A stretch of 64,000 bases of DNA from Trinickia caryophylli. Lineage in GTDB: Bacteria; Pseudomonadota; Gammaproteobacteria; Burkholderiales; Burkholderiaceae. Numbering within the stretch: position 1 is the first letter of the stretch; every line of letters begins with the position of its first letter. Below the pieces are notes generated by a model, which had not been told where the DNA came from, did not search any database, and worked only from the letters and a program-made list of their open reading frames with translations. The position numbers and the translations under genes are program-made. Of the stretch, positions 34,760-44,553 are shown in pieces. The DNA lies in the NCBI RefSeq assembly GCF_034424545.1, contig NZ_CP139971.1:2170001-2234000 (forward strand). Direction: 5' to 3'.

Positions 34760-36145
34760 ATGAACGTCAGCGTTTTCGATTTGTTCAAGATCGGCATCGG
34801 CCCGTCGAGCTCCCACACGGTGGGGCCGATGATCGCCGCCTGCCGGTTCGTGTCGCACGTGGAGGATGCCAATCTGCTCGGCTATGTGCGGCGCGTCAAA
34901 GCGGAGCTTTACGGCTCGCTCGGCGCGACCGGAAAGGGGCACGGTACCGACAAGGCCGTGCTGCTCGGCCTGGAGGGCAACCTGCCCGACGCGATCGACC
35001 CCGACGGTATCGAGCCGCGGCTCGCGCAAATTCGGCGCGACAAGTCGCTGCGCCTCGTCGGCCGGCACGACATCCGGTTCGAAGAGCGGGAAGACGTGAG
35101 CTTCTACCGGCGTGTCATGGCCGGCACGAGCGTCGCGCATCCCAACGGTATGCGCTTTCAGGCGTTCGACGAAAACGGCCAACTGCTCGTCGAAAAAGAG
35201 TATTACTCCGTGGGCGGCGGCTTCGTCGTCAACCGGGACGGCGACCGTGTGAACGGCGTGTGTGCGGGTGCCGACGTGCCTCATCCGTTTCGCACGGGCG
35301 CCGATCTGCTGCGTGCCTGCCAGGCGAGCGGGCTGTCTATCGCGGAAGTGACGATGCGCAACGAATCGGCGCTGCGCGACGCGGCCGAGGTGCGCGAGGG
35401 ACTGCTCGCGATCTGGCGCACGATGGCGGGCTGTGTCGAGCGCGGCTGCAGGACCGAGGGCGAACTGCCGGGGCCGATGCGCGTCAAGCGCCGTGCGTCG
35501 GAGCTTGCGCGGAACCTGCGCGCCCGCTCGGAGGAATCGCTGCGCGATCCGCTCTCGATGCTCGACTGGGTGAACCTGTATGCGATGGCCGTCAACGAGG
35601 AGAACGCCGCCGGCGGACGCGTCGTCACCGCGCCGACCAACGGCGCCGCGGGCGTCATTCCGGCCGTTCTGCATTATTACGTGAAGTTCGTGCCCGGCGC
35701 CGACGAGGACGGGATCGTCGAGTTCCTGCTGACGGCTGCGGCCATCGGCATCATCTACAAGGAAACGGCATCGATCTCCGGTGCGGAGGTCGGGTGCCAG
35801 GGCGAGGTCGGCGTGGCCTGTTCGATGGCGGCGGCCGCGCTCGCGGCGGTCATGGGCGGCACGCCGGAACAGGTCGAGAACGCGGCCGAGATCGGTATGG
35901 AGCACAACCTCGGCATGACCTGCGACCCGGTGGGCGGCCTCGTGCAGATTCCCTGCATCGAGCGCAACGCAATGGGGGCCATCAAGGCGCTCAACGCCTC
36001 GCGCATGGCGCTCAAGGGCGACGGCCAGCACTACGTCTCGCTCGACTCCGTCATCAAGACGATGCGGGAAACCGGCGCGGACATGAAGACGAAATACAAG
36101 GAAACCTCGCGCGGCGGGCTCGCCGTCAACGTGATCGAGTGCTGA
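34760..36145 (+). CDS. sdaA: L-serine ammonia-lyase (iron-sulfur type)
   Basis: A 461-residue single-chain serine dehydratase that converts L-serine to pyruvate and ammonia using a [4Fe-4S] cluster. The N-terminal [20 protein letters not shown] is the beta-domain signature. The cysteines in [12 protein letters not shown] and [15 protein letters not shown] are the expected cluster ligands. Placed ahead of soxBDAG, it provides the exit from the pathway: sarcosine oxidase yields glycine and one-carbon units, serine hydroxymethyltransferase joins them to serine, and SdaA makes pyruvate. A serine hydroxymethyltransferase gene is not in the window. Confidence 0.95.
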   Translation: MNVSVFDLFKIGIGPSSSHTVGPMIAACRFVSHVEDANLLGYVRRVKAELYGSLGATGKGHGTDKAVLLGLEGNLPDAIDPDGIEPRLAQIRRDKSLRLVGRHDIRFEEREDVSFYRRVMAGTSVAHPNGMRFQAFDENGQLLVEKEYYSVGGGFVVNRDGDRVNGVCAGADVPHPFRTGADLLRACQASGLSIAEVTMRNESALRDAAEVREGLLAIWRTMAGCVERGCRTEGELPGPMRVKRRASELARNLRARSEESLRDPLSMLDWVNLYAMAVNEENAAGGRVVTAPTNGAAGVIPAVLHYYVKFVPGADEDGIVEFLLTAAAIGIIYKETASISGAEVGCQGEVGVACSMAAAALAAVMGGTPEQVENAAEIGMEHNLGMTCDPVGGLVQIPCIERNAMGAIKALNASRMALKGDGQHYVSLDSVIKTMRETGADMKTKYKETSRGGLAVNVIEC

Positions 36146-36215
36146 CGCGCGAGCGTGCACGCCTCCCATTCATTCCTATTCAAGCAAGTACCCGAAGACC
36201 GCAAGGATCACCGCT

Positions 36216-37460
36216 ATGAGCCGCTATTCGATATTCAGCCTGGTGCGCAACGGCTTGTCGTACCACGAGCATTGGGAGCGCCAATGGCGCAGCCCCGAGC
36301 CGAAGCGCGAGTATGACGTCGTCATCGTGGGCGGAGGCGGGCACGGGCTCGCCACGGCCTACTACCTGGCGAAGGAGCATGGCGTGCGCAACGTCGCCGT
36401 GCTCGAAAAAGGCTGGCTCGGCGGCGGCAACACGGCGCGCAACACGACGATCATCCGCTCGAACTATCTCTGGGACGAATCGGCCGCGCTTTACGAAAAG
36501 GCGATGAAGCTTTGGGAAGGGCTCGCGCAGGATCTCAACTACAACGTCATGTTCAGCCAGCGCGGCGTGATGAACCTCGCGCATACGCTGCAGGACGTGC
36601 GCGATACGCAGCGCCGCGTCAATGCGAACCGGCTCAACGGCGTGGATGCCGAGTACCTCACGCCGCAGCAGATCAAGGAAATCGAGCCGACCATCAACCT
36701 CGACAGCCGCTATCCGGTGCTCGGTGCCTCGTTTCAGCGGCGCGGCGGCGTGGCGCGGCACGACGCGGTGGCCTGGGGCTTCGCGCGCGGCGCCGATTCG
36801 GCGGGCGTCGATCTCATCCAGAACTGCCAGGTGACCGGCATTCGCCGCGACGGCGGCCAGGTCACCGGGGTCGATACGGTGAAGGGCTTCATCAAGGCGA
36901 AGAAGGTCGCGGTCGTCGCCGCCGGAAACACGACCACGCTTGCCGATATGGCCGGCGTGCGGCTGCCGATCGAGAGTCACCCGCTGCAGGCGCTCGTCTC
37001 CGAGCCGATCAAGCCCGTCGTCAATACGGTCGTGATGTCGAACGCGGTGCATGCGTACATCAGCCAGTCCGACAAGGGAGATCTCGTGATCGGGGCCGGC
37101 ATCGATCAGTACACGGGCTTCGGCCAACGCGGGAGCTATCACATTATCGAAGGCACGCTCGAGGCGATCGTCGAGATGTTCCCGGTGTTCTCGCGTGTGC
37201 GGATGAACCGCCAGTGGGGCGGCATCGTCGACGTCTCGCCCGATGCCTGCCCGATCATCAGCAAGACCGACGTCAAAGGCCTCTACTTCAATTGCGGCTG
37301 GGGAACGGGCGGCTTCAAGGCGACGCCGGGCTCGGGCTGGGCTTTCGCGCATACGATCGCTCACGATACGCCGCACCCGTTGAACGCCGCGTTTTCGCTC
37401 GACCGGTTCTACACCGGGCACCTCATCGACGAACACGGCGCCGCCGCCGTCGCCCACTGA
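36216..37460 (+). CDS. soxB: Sarcosine oxidase beta subunit
   Basis: A 414-residue FAD-binding subunit of heterotetrameric sarcosine oxidase, where sarcosine is oxidised. It has the dinucleotide fold [19 protein letters not shown], the [19 protein letters not shown] region, and [18 protein letters not shown], whose histidine is probably the covalent FMN attachment site known in this enzyme class. [19 protein letters not shown] lies near the C-terminus. Length is normal (about 410). AAGGA precedes the start. Order soxB-soxD-soxA-soxG matches Pseudomonas and Corynebacterium operons. Confidence 0.95.
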   Translation: MSRYSIFSLVRNGLSYHEHWERQWRSPEPKREYDVVIVGGGGHGLATAYYLAKEHGVRNVAVLEKGWLGGGNTARNTTIIRSNYLWDESAALYEKAMKLWEGLAQDLNYNVMFSQRGVMNLAHTLQDVRDTQRRVNANRLNGVDAEYLTPQQIKEIEPTINLDSRYPVLGASFQRRGGVARHDAVAWGFARGADSAGVDLIQNCQVTGIRRDGGQVTGVDTVKGFIKAKKVAVVAAGNTTTLADMAGVRLPIESHPLQALVSEPIKPVVNTVVMSNAVHAYISQSDKGDLVIGAGIDQYTGFGQRGSYHIIEGTLEAIVEMFPVFSRVRMNRQWGGIVDVSPDACPIISKTDVKGLYFNCGWGTGGFKATPGSGWAFAHTIAHDTPHPLNAAFSLDRFYTGHLIDEHGAAAVAH

Positions 37461-37505
37461 CGGGCGCCGCAAGGCACATAAAGCACATAAGGCACGGAGA
37501 ATCAC

Positions 37506-37829
37506 ATGCTGCTGATCGAATGTCCCTGGTGCGGCCCGCGGGCCGAGTCCGAATTCACCTGCGGTGGGGAGGCCGATATCGCCCGCCCTCTCGCGCCCGA
37601 GACGCTCTCGGACCGCGAATGGGGCGATTACCTCTTCATGCGCAAGAACCCGCGCGGCGTGCATAGCGAGCAATGGCTGCATACGCAAGGGTGCCGGCGC
37701 TGGTTCAAGGCCACGCGCGACACGGTGACCTACGCCTTTCACGGCTATGACACGTTCGGAGCCCCGCATGCCGAGACGCATGCCGAGACGCATGCCGATC
37801 AACGCACTTCAGAGGGCAAGCAATCATGA
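37506..37829 (+). CDS. soxD: Sarcosine oxidase delta subunit
   Basis: A 107-residue zinc-binding small subunit. CPWCGPR at the N-terminus plus His and Cys in WLHTQGCRRWF give the usual zinc ligands. The last 20 residues are an unusual repeat HAETHAETHAD encoded by a 12-base tandem repeat, beyond the conserved core. GGAGA precedes the ATG, and the stop overlaps the soxA start (ATGA). It holds the four-subunit complex together. Confidence 0.94.
   Translation: MLLIECPWCGPRAESEFTCGGEADIARPLAPETLSDREWGDYLFMRKNPRGVHSEQWLHTQGCRRWFKATRDTVTYAFHGYDTFGAPHAETHAETHADQRTSEGKQS
37767..37799 (+). repeat. 12-base tandem repeat in the 3' end of soxD
   Basis: CATGCCGAGACG occurs twice in a row (37767-37778, 37779-37790), followed by a partial third copy CATGCCGAT. 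It stays in frame and codes for the HAET repeat at the protein's C-terminus. Confidence 0.85.
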
Positions 37830-40800
37830 CGAATCAGCCGGATCGGCTTGGCACGGGCGGTCGCGTCAATCGCGCCATTCCGCTCACGTTCACGTTCAAC
37901 GGCCGCACCTACCAGGGCTACGAGGGCGACACGCTCGCTTCGGCCCTGCTCGCCAACGGTGTGCGGTTTGTCGCGCGCAGCTGGAAGTATCACCGGCCAC
38001 GCGGCATCGTCGCGGCCGGCGTGGAAGAGCCGAACTTCGTGGTGCAGCTCGAGCGTGGCGCGTATACGGTGCCCAACGCGCGCGCGACCGAAGTCGAGCT
38101 CTATCAGGGCCTCGTCGCGACGAGCGTCAACGCCGAGCCTTCCCTCGAAAACGACCGCCTGGCCGTCAATCAGAAGATCGCGCGGTTCATTCCCGCTGGC
38201 TTTTACTACAAGACGTTCATGTGGCCGCGCAGGTGGTGGCCGAAGTACGAGGAAAAGATCCGTGAGGCGGCGGGCCTTGGCAAAGCGCCGGACACGCGCG
38301 ATGCCGATCGCTACGACAAGTGCTTCGCGCATTGCGACGTGCTCGTCGTCGGCGGCGGGCCGGCCGGGCTGGCGGCCGCGCATGCCGCGGGGCTCTCGGG
38401 CGCGCGCGTGATCCTCGTCGACGATCAGCGCGAACTGGGCGGCAGCCTGCTGTCGTGCCGCGCACAGATCGACGGCAAGCCCGCCGTGCAATGGGTCGAG
38501 AAGATCGAGGCCGCGCTCGCGCAGATGCCGGAGGTCAAAGTGCTCACCCGCAGCACCGCATTCGGCTACCAGGATCACAACCTCGTCACGGTCATGCAGC
38601 GCCTGACCGATCATCTGCCCGTGTCGATGCGCAAGGGCACGCGCGAGCTGCTGTGGAAGATCCGGGCCAAGCGGGTCGTGCTGGCCACCGGCGCTCACGA
38701 GCGCCCGCTCGTCTTCGGCAACAACGATCTGCCCGGCATCATGCTCGCTTCGGCCGTGTCCACTTACATTCACCGCTATGGCGTGCTGCCGGGGCGCGAG
38801 GCCGTGGTCTTCACGAACAACGACGACGGCTATCAGTGCGCGCTCGATCTGAAAGCGAGCGGCGCGAAGGTCACCGTCGTCGACCCGCGGGCCGAGACGA
38901 ACGGCTCGCTGCCCGCCGTGGCGCGGCGCCACGGCGTAACCGTGCTCAACCGTGCGGTGGTCATGACGGCGCACGGAAAGCGCCGGGTCGAATCGGTCGA
39001 AGTGCGCGCGTATGCGGGCGGCCGGATCGGCGAGAAGCAGGCCACGCTGCGCTGCGACGTGGTGGCGATGTCGGGTGGATGGAGTCCCGTTTTGCACTTG
39101 TTCGCGCAGTCGGGCGGCAGGGCGCATTGGAACGACGAGAAAGCCTGCTTCGTGCCCGGCAAGGCGGTACAGGCGGAGGTGAGCGTGGGCGCGGCGGCCG
39201 GCGAGTTCGATCTTGCGCGCGGGTTGCGGCTTGCGCTCGATGCCGGCGCCGAGGCTGTGCGCGCGCTCGGCTTCAAGCCGCAGCGGCCGGCCACGCCGCA
39301 AGTCGCCGAGATCAAGGAAGCGCCGCTCTTGCCGCTATGGCTCGTCGGCAGTCATGCCGAGGCATCGCGCGGGCCCAAGCAGTTCGTCGATTTCCAGAAC
39401 GACGTGTCGGCCGCCGACATCCTGCTTGCCGCGCGCGAGGGCTTCGAATCCGTCGAGCACGTGAAGCGCTATACGGCGATGGGCTTCGGCACCGACCAGG
39501 GCAAGCTCGGCAACATCAACGGCATGGCGATTCTCGCCGGTGCGCTCGGCAAGACGATTCCCGAGACGGGCACGACCACATTCCGTCCGAACTACACGCC
39601 CGTGACGTTCGGGGCGGTGGCCGGGCGCGAGATCGGCGATTTCATCGACCCGATCCGCAAGACCTGCATTCACGAGTGGCACGTCGAAAACGGTGCGATG
39701 TTCGAGGACGTCGGCAACTGGAAGCGGCCCTGGTATTACCCCAAGGGCGGCGAAGACCTGCATGCGGCGGTGAAGCGCGAATGCCTGGCGGTGCGTAACG
39801 GTGTGGGGATGCTCGATGCGTCGACGCTCGGCAAGATCGACATTCAAGGTCCCGATGCGGCCAAGCTGCTGAACTGGGTCTACACGAACCCGTGGTCGAA
39901 GCTCGAGGTCGGCAAATGCCGCTACGGGCTCATGCTCGACGAAAACGGCATGGTGTTCGACGATGGCGTGACCGTACGCCTCGGCGAGCAGCACTACGTG
40001 ATGACCACGACGACGGGCGGCGCGGCACGCGTGCTGACGTGGCTCGAGCGCTGGCTGCAGACCGAGTGGCCCGACATGAAGGTGCGCCTCACGTCGGTGA
40101 CCGACCACTGGGCCACCTTCGCCGTGGTCGGGCCGATGAGCCGCAAGGTCCTGCAGAAAGTGTGCCGCGATATCGACTTCGGCAACGACGCGTTCCCGTT
40201 CATGACGTACCGCGAAGGCACGGTGGCCGATGTCGCCGCGCGCGTGATGCGCATCAGCTTCTCGGGCGAACTGGCCTATGAAGTGAACGTGCCGGCCAAT
40301 GCGGGCCGGGCCGTGTGGGAAGCGTTGATGGCGGCGGGAGAGCCGTTCGGCATTACGCCGTACGGCACGGAGACGATGCACGTCTTGCGCGCGGAGAAGG
40401 GCTACATCATCGTCGGCCAGGATACCGACGGTTCGGTGACGCCATTCGATCTCGGCATGGGCGGGCTCGTCGCCAAGTCGAAGGATTGCCTCGGCAAGCG
40501 CTCGCTGTCGCGCGAAGACACCGCCAGGGAAGGTCGCAAGCAGTTGGTGGGACTGTTGACCGACGATCCGGCGTTCGTTTTGCCGGAAGGCGCGCAGATT
40601 GTCGAACGCGGTACCCGAACCCCAGCGGCGGGACAAGTCGCGGCTACACCGGTGCCGATGCTTGGCCATGTCACGTCGAGCTACTTCAGCCCGATACTCG
40701 ATCGGTCGATCGCCATGGCGGTCGTGAAGGGCGGGCTGGGCAAAATGGGGCAGAAGGTGTCGATCGATGTCGACGGCAGAACCGTCGATGCCACGATCGC

Positions 40801-40849
40801 AAGCCCTGTCTTCTACGATGTCGAAGGAGCGCGTCAGCATGTGGAATGA
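37826..40849 (+). CDS. soxA: Sarcosine oxidase alpha subunit
   Basis: A 1007-residue subunit. The N-terminal 100 residues form the ferredoxin-like domain (FTFNGRTYQGYEGDTLASAL, SWKYHRPRGIV). The NAD-binding fold follows from about residue 170 (DVLVVGGGPAGLAAAHAAG), then the disulfide-reductase-like region (KRVVLATGAHERPLVFGNN). From about 610 a GcvT-like tetrahydrofolate domain (VGMLDASTLGKIDIQG, MTTTTGGAARVLTWLER, GTETMHVLRAEKGYIIVGQD) captures the methyl group as methylene-THF. Length is normal for the family. The start overlaps the soxD stop and the end overlaps soxG by 11 nt, so the operon is translationally coupled. Confidence 0.95.
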   Translation: MTNQPDRLGTGGRVNRAIPLTFTFNGRTYQGYEGDTLASALLANGVRFVARSWKYHRPRGIVAAGVEEPNFVVQLERGAYTVPNARATEVELYQGLVATSVNAEPSLENDRLAVNQKIARFIPAGFYYKTFMWPRRWWPKYEEKIREAAGLGKAPDTRDADRYDKCFAHCDVLVVGGGPAGLAAAHAAGLSGARVILVDDQRELGGSLLSCRAQIDGKPAVQWVEKIEAALAQMPEVKVLTRSTAFGYQDHNLVTVMQRLTDHLPVSMRKGTRELLWKIRAKRVVLATGAHERPLVFGNNDLPGIMLASAVSTYIHRYGVLPGREAVVFTNNDDGYQCALDLKASGAKVTVVDPRAETNGSLPAVARRHGVTVLNRAVVMTAHGKRRVESVEVRAYAGGRIGEKQATLRCDVVAMSGGWSPVLHLFAQSGGRAHWNDEKACFVPGKAVQAEVSVGAAAGEFDLARGLRLALDAGAEAVRALGFKPQRPATPQVAEIKEAPLLPLWLVGSHAEASRGPKQFVDFQNDVSAADILLAAREGFESVEHVKRYTAMGFGTDQGKLGNINGMAILAGALGKTIPETGTTTFRPNYTPVTFGAVAGREIGDFIDPIRKTCIHEWHVENGAMFEDVGNWKRPWYYPKGGEDLHAAVKRECLAVRNGVGMLDASTLGKIDIQGPDAAKLLNWVYTNPWSKLEVGKCRYGLMLDENGMVFDDGVTVRLGEQHYVMTTTTGGAARVLTWLERWLQTEWPDMKVRLTSVTDHWATFAVVGPMSRKVLQKVCRDIDFGNDAFPFMTYREGTVADVAARVMRISFSGELAYEVNVPANAGRAVWEALMAAGEPFGITPYGTETMHVLRAEKGYIIVGQDTDGSVTPFDLGMGGLVAKSKDCLGKRSLSREDTAREGRKQLVGLLTDDPAFVLPEGAQIVERGTRTPAAGQVAATPVPMLGHVTSSYFSPILDRSIAMAVVKGGLGKMGQKVSIDVDGRTVDATIASPVFYDVEGARQHVE

Positions 40850-41465
40850 GAACCGAAACGATCCGCTCGCGGCGGGCACGAGTGTGAAGTTGGAGTCGCC
40901 GCTCGTCGGCGCGCAGGACTTGCTGAAGGTCAACGCCGCATTGCAGTCGAAAGCGTTTCGTCTATACGAGCGCCCTTTTCTCGAACTCGTCAACTTGCGC
41001 GGCGACCCCCGCGACGAGGCGTTCATGGCAGCGGTGCAGGCGGCGCTCGGTACGCGTGTGCCGGTGGCGCCGAATACGGTCGCCCGGGGTACCGAATGCG
41101 ACGTGCTGTGGCTTGGGCCCGACGAGTGGCTCGTGCGCTCGAGCGAGGCGCGTGCGACGCAGCTCGAGGCGAAGCTCGCCGCCGCGGTCGCGGGCATGTT
41201 CGCCTGCGCGGTGGACGTCGGCAGCGGCTACACAGTGCTCGAGGCAAGCGGCGACAAGGTGCGCGACGTCCTCGCGCGCGGCTGCCCGCTGGATCTGCAT
41301 CCGGCCGTGTTGCCGCTCGGGCGATGCGTGCAGAGCCATTACTTCAAAGCCTCGATCGTGCTGATGCCGACCGCCGACAATACGTTCGAGATCGTGGTGC
41401 GGCGCAGCTTCGCCGATTATTTCTGCCGCATCATGCTCGACGCCGCGGCGCCGCTCGCCGATTGA
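40839..41465 (+). CDS. soxG: Sarcosine oxidase gamma subunit
   Basis: A 208-residue subunit with a GcvT-like fold. LRGDPRDEAFMAAVQAALG, LWLGPDEWLV and RSFADYFCRIMLDAA are typical of the gamma chain. The ATG lies inside the end of soxA, after AAGGAG. It is the last gene of the operon, followed by a strong terminator. Confidence 0.93.
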   Translation: MWNENRNDPLAAGTSVKLESPLVGAQDLLKVNAALQSKAFRLYERPFLELVNLRGDPRDEAFMAAVQAALGTRVPVAPNTVARGTECDVLWLGPDEWLVRSSEARATQLEAKLAAAVAGMFACAVDVGSGYTVLEASGDKVRDVLARGCPLDLHPAVLPLGRCVQSHYFKASIVLMPTADNTFEIVVRRSFADYFCRIMLDAAAPLAD

Positions 41466-41519
41466 TCGCGGCGTCGCGCGGGCCCACGAACGCCAATCAG
41501 GCAAGCAATATCCACCGCA

Positions 41520-41556
41520 GGACATCGGGTCGCGATACGCGGCCCGATGTCCTTTT
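41520..41556 (+). terminator. Rho-independent terminator of the sox operon
   Basis: Perfect 10-base stem GGACATCGGG (41520-41529) with CCCGATGTCC (41543-41552), 13-base loop, then TTTTGC. The rest of the 330-base gap after soxG (41466-41795) shows no credible gene. Confidence 0.9.
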
Positions 41557-41795
41557 GCATGACCATTCGATCCGACGGCGGAATCGACGAGAGTTCGTTC
41601 GAAAGGACCTCTCGGCATGCGCCAGGGTGGTACGAGCCCGTCCGCCTCTTCACCGAAGTTCCTCGATTGGTTGACGTTCACGCATGCGGCGCCTCGTCGT
41701 CCATGAAGGCATCGACGGTGACGCGTATTCGAAACCCGTGCCGCGTTTGCCGAATTCGATGATTCCCGCAACCCTGGATTCGAGGAGAACGTGCG

Positions 41796-42155
41796 ATGCC
41801 GTGGGATATGAATAAATGCCAGTGGGGCGTGCCGCCGGGCTTCACCAACGCCGATGCAGCCCTTGCAGTGACGAATGCGGACTTTTCGAACGCTGTATTC
41901 GTCCAAACGTCCGGGACCGGAGTCACAAAAAAGGCGTACACCTACTATGAGGTGAACGGGTTTCGAATCTGCGTTGTCGGCGACGTTCATAAGAACGATG
42001 TTTCCGGCCAGTGGAATATTGCCGGCAACAGCTTCATTCCGGGCTGGACAGGCTGGAGCTTGCAGACCCCGGCCGCGCAGGTTGCCGTGATCGGGCCGTT
42101 GCAGGACGGAGGGGCGTTTCCCGATGACGATCGATATCCACACCCGGTGATTTAG
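41796..42155 (+). CDS. Protein of unknown function, 119 residues
   Basis: A small frame with an excellent ribosome site (CGAGGAGAACGTGCG before the ATG). No signal peptide or membrane segment. The sequence is rich in Trp, Asn, Gly and short beta-forming stretches (AYTYYEVNGFRICVVGDVHK, GNSFIPGWTGWSLQTP) and looks like a compact beta protein. I do not recognise a family. Base composition and third-codon bias are visibly less GC-rich than in neighbouring genes, which suggests transfer. It stands alone between the sox terminator and an aldo/keto reductase gene. Confidence 0.75.
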   Translation: MPWDMNKCQWGVPPGFTNADAALAVTNADFSNAVFVQTSGTGVTKKAYTYYEVNGFRICVVGDVHKNDVSGQWNIAGNSFIPGWTGWSLQTPAAQVAVIGPLQDGGAFPDDDRYPHPVI

Positions 42156-42336
42156 GCACGCAGGGAACGCAGCGGGCCGATCGTCCGCGCCGCTTCGGCC
42201 GTGGCTCGGCCGGCTGGCGGGCCTCATTCGAGGGGCGCGCGCCAGTGCGAGCGGCCACTCCGCTGCACGTATTCGCCATGACGATTATGCTTTGGGCTGC
42301 GGCTTTTCAGGGCCGCCGATACCCGGAGGAATCGTC

Positions 42337-43326
42337 ATGGAATATCGCAAGCTCGGCCGCACCGGCCTTTCGGTTTCGCGCCTGTGCCTCGGCACGATGA
42401 CGTTCGGCTTCCAGACCGACGAGGAAACGGCGGGCCGCATCATGGCCACCGCCGCCGACGTCGGTGTGACGTTCTTCGATACGGCCGACGTCTATCCGCT
42501 CGGCGGCGGCGACGAACGCGCGGGCGAAACGGAGAGAATCGTCGGACGCTGGCTGAAGGGGCAGCGCCAGCGTTTTGTGCTCGCGACAAAAGCGGTCGGC
42601 AAGATGGGGCCTTCGCCGTGGGACCAGGGGGCCTCGCGCAAGCATCTGCTCGACGCGATCGACGCGTCGCTCGCCCGGCTCGGGACCGATTACGTCGATC
42701 TTTATCAACTGCATTCGGATGACCGCGAGACGCCCCTCGACGAAACGCTCGAGGCGCTCGACATGATCGTGCGCTCGGGGCGGGCGCGCTATATCGGCGT
42801 CTCCAATTTTCTCGCCTATCGGCTGGCGCGCGCGCTGGGCCGCGCCGACACGCTGCGGCTCGCGCGCTTCGTCTCCGTACAGCCGCGCTACAACCTGCTG
42901 TTCCGGCAGATCGAGCGCGAACTGCTGCCGCTCGCCGAGGAAGAGGGGCTCGGCGTAATTCCCTACAACCCGCTGGCGGGCGGGTTGCTCACCGGCAAGC
43001 ACAGCGCCGGTGACGCGCCGCCCGCAGGCCGTTTTACGCTGGGAACGGCGGGTAAGCTTTATCAGGACCGCTACTGGCACGAGCGCGAGTTCGAGACGGT
43101 CGGCGCGTTTTGCAGGCTGGCCGACGAAGCCCGTATCGCGCGCGTGACGGCTGCGGTCGGGTGGGTGCTCGCCCATCCGGCGATTACCTCGGCCATCGTC
43201 GGCGCGAGCCGGCCCGAGCAGTTGGCGGATTCGCTCGCAGCGGTCGACAAGCCGCTCGCCCCGTCATTGAAGACGGCGCTCGACGAACTTTCGCAGCAGT
43301 ACCGGTTCGGCGACGCGGCGCGTTGA
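42337..43326 (+). CDS. Aldo/keto reductase
   Basis: A 329-residue NADPH-dependent oxidoreductase of the AKR superfamily ((beta/alpha)8 barrel, cytosolic). The catalytic tetrad is visible: Asp and Tyr in FFDTADVYPLGGGDE, Lys in LATKAVGK and His in YQLHSDD. PS-type motif IGVSNFLAYRLARAL and the C-terminal cofactor loop SAIVGASRPEQLADSL follow. It resembles the YajO/Tas-like branch that reduces aldehydes. GGAGGAA precedes the start. It converges with the AraC regulator, which is divergent from an alcohol dehydrogenase, an arrangement recalling the E. coli yqhC region. Confidence 0.93.
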   Translation: MEYRKLGRTGLSVSRLCLGTMTFGFQTDEETAGRIMATAADVGVTFFDTADVYPLGGGDERAGETERIVGRWLKGQRQRFVLATKAVGKMGPSPWDQGASRKHLLDAIDASLARLGTDYVDLYQLHSDDRETPLDETLEALDMIVRSGRARYIGVSNFLAYRLARALGRADTLRLARFVSVQPRYNLLFRQIERELLPLAEEEGLGVIPYNPLAGGLLTGKHSAGDAPPAGRFTLGTAGKLYQDRYWHEREFETVGAFCRLADEARIARVTAAVGWVLAHPAITSAIVGASRPEQLADSLAAVDKPLAPSLKTALDELSQQYRFGDAAR

Positions 43327-43352
43327 TTCGAATCGGCGCCAGGCGCGCGGCC

Positions 43353-43385
43353 TTCACCGCGGAGGCGTCGGACTCCGTCGGTGAA
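43353..43385. terminator. Bidirectional hairpin between convergent genes
   Basis: Arms TTCACCG-CGGAG (43353-43364) and CTCCG-T-CGGTGAA (43373-43385) pair over 12 bases with one bulged T and an 8-base loop. It sits between the stops of the aldo/keto reductase and AraC genes. No T-tract on either strand, so it may slow or end transcription only with help. Confidence 0.55.
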
Positions 43386-43389
43386 TGCC

Positions 43390-44358
43390 TTACTCCGCGG
43401 TCACGTACTGACGCCGCGGCGCCATGGTCACGGGGGGCACGCCCACGACGGCGGCCCGCATGCGCCGTGCCTCGTCCACCGGGGGCACGCCGAAGAGCCG
43501 CTTGAACTCGCGGCTGAACTGCGAGGCGCTTTCGTAGCCCACATGCGCCGCCGCGGCACTGACATTGAGGCCATCCTGCGCCATGAGCAGCCGTGCGTGG
43601 TGAAGGCGCGTCGTTTTGACGTACTGCATCGGCGAGGTAGCCGTCACGGCCTTGAACTGCGCATGGAAAACAGCGAGGCTCATACCGGCCTCGCGCGCAA
43701 GCGTTTCCACGTCGAGGTTGTTGTGGTAATCCGAGTGAATGCGTCGCAATGCCTTCGCGATCCGACCGAAATGATGCTGATGGGTGAGCGCGTGCCGGAT
43801 CACGTCGCCCTGCGAGCCCGTCAGCACGCGATAGCAGATCTCCCGCAATATCGCGGGCCCGAGAATCCGCCCATCGGCGGGGGAGCCCAGCGCTTCGAGC
43901 AGCCTCAGCACCGCATCGCCGAGCGGCCGATCGACAGGCGTTGCATAGAACGCTTGCGGCTCCCCGGATATAGGCCCGCGCGTGTCGTTCAGGGCGATCA
44001 ACAACTCGGCCACGACCGTCAAATCGATGCCGATCGAAATGGCGAGTAGCGGCTCTTCCGGGCTGGCCTGCGTTTCGCATTCGAACGGCAGCGGCACGGC
44101 CATGACCAGGTAGTGCTGGGCATCGTAGACGAAGCTTTGCTCGCCGATGAACCCGCGCTTGCTGCCTTGGCAGACGATGACGATGCTTGGTTCGTACATG
44201 ACGGGCATGCGCGGGCGGAATTCGTTCACGCGCATGAACTTCACGCCTTCGAGATCCGAGCGCGTGATGCCCTCGGCTGGGGCGAGCTGCCCCAGCAGCT
44301 CGATGACGCGGGCTTGGGCGGCGTCGGGAAGCGCCGTTTGCGAGGAGAAATCGTGCAT
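43390..44358 (-). CDS. AraC-family regulator with AraC_N domain (YqhC-like)
   Basis: A 322-residue regulator. Residues about 30-185 match the N-terminal domain PF06719 found in YqhC (MRVNEFRPRMPVMYEPSIVI, VCQGSKRGFIGEQSFVYDA). The C-terminal 100 residues are the AraC DNA-binding domain (VETLAREAGMSLAVFHAQFK, AAHVGYESASQFSREFKRLF). E. coli YqhC senses aldehydes and switches on yqhD and dkgA; here the regulator is divergent from an alcohol/aldehyde dehydrogenase and convergent with an aldo/keto reductase, so the same role is likely. Confidence 0.9.
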   Translation of the reverse strand: MHDFSSQTALPDAAQARVIELLGQLAPAEGITRSDLEGVKFMRVNEFRPRMPVMYEPSIVIVCQGSKRGFIGEQSFVYDAQHYLVMAVPLPFECETQASPEEPLLAISIGIDLTVVAELLIALNDTRGPISGEPQAFYATPVDRPLGDAVLRLLEALGSPADGRILGPAILREICYRVLTGSQGDVIRHALTHQHHFGRIAKALRRIHSDYHNNLDVETLAREAGMSLAVFHAQFKAVTATSPMQYVKTTRLHHARLLMAQDGLNVSAAAAHVGYESASQFSREFKRLFGVPPVDEARRMRAAVVGVPPVTMAPRRQYVTAE

Positions 44359-44553
44359 GATTGCGGGGCTGAGTATCCGGAGGATTCGGCTCGAAATCTA
44401 GCACCGTTTGCGTTTCTTTGCTGGCAACCCAGAGAAACAGGCAAGTCTTAAATAGCTTCAGGTATTCCGCAACTGCCGTGCGCTTGCATAGCATAGGCCC
44501 TTTCTCGCGAACGCATTCGCGAGCTGTTTTCCGTTGTTTTCGTAGGAGAGCAC

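Noticed and set aside
41547..41762. A possible 71-residue gene after the sox terminator
   Set aside because: No ribosome site, no recognisable pattern and no support beyond being open.
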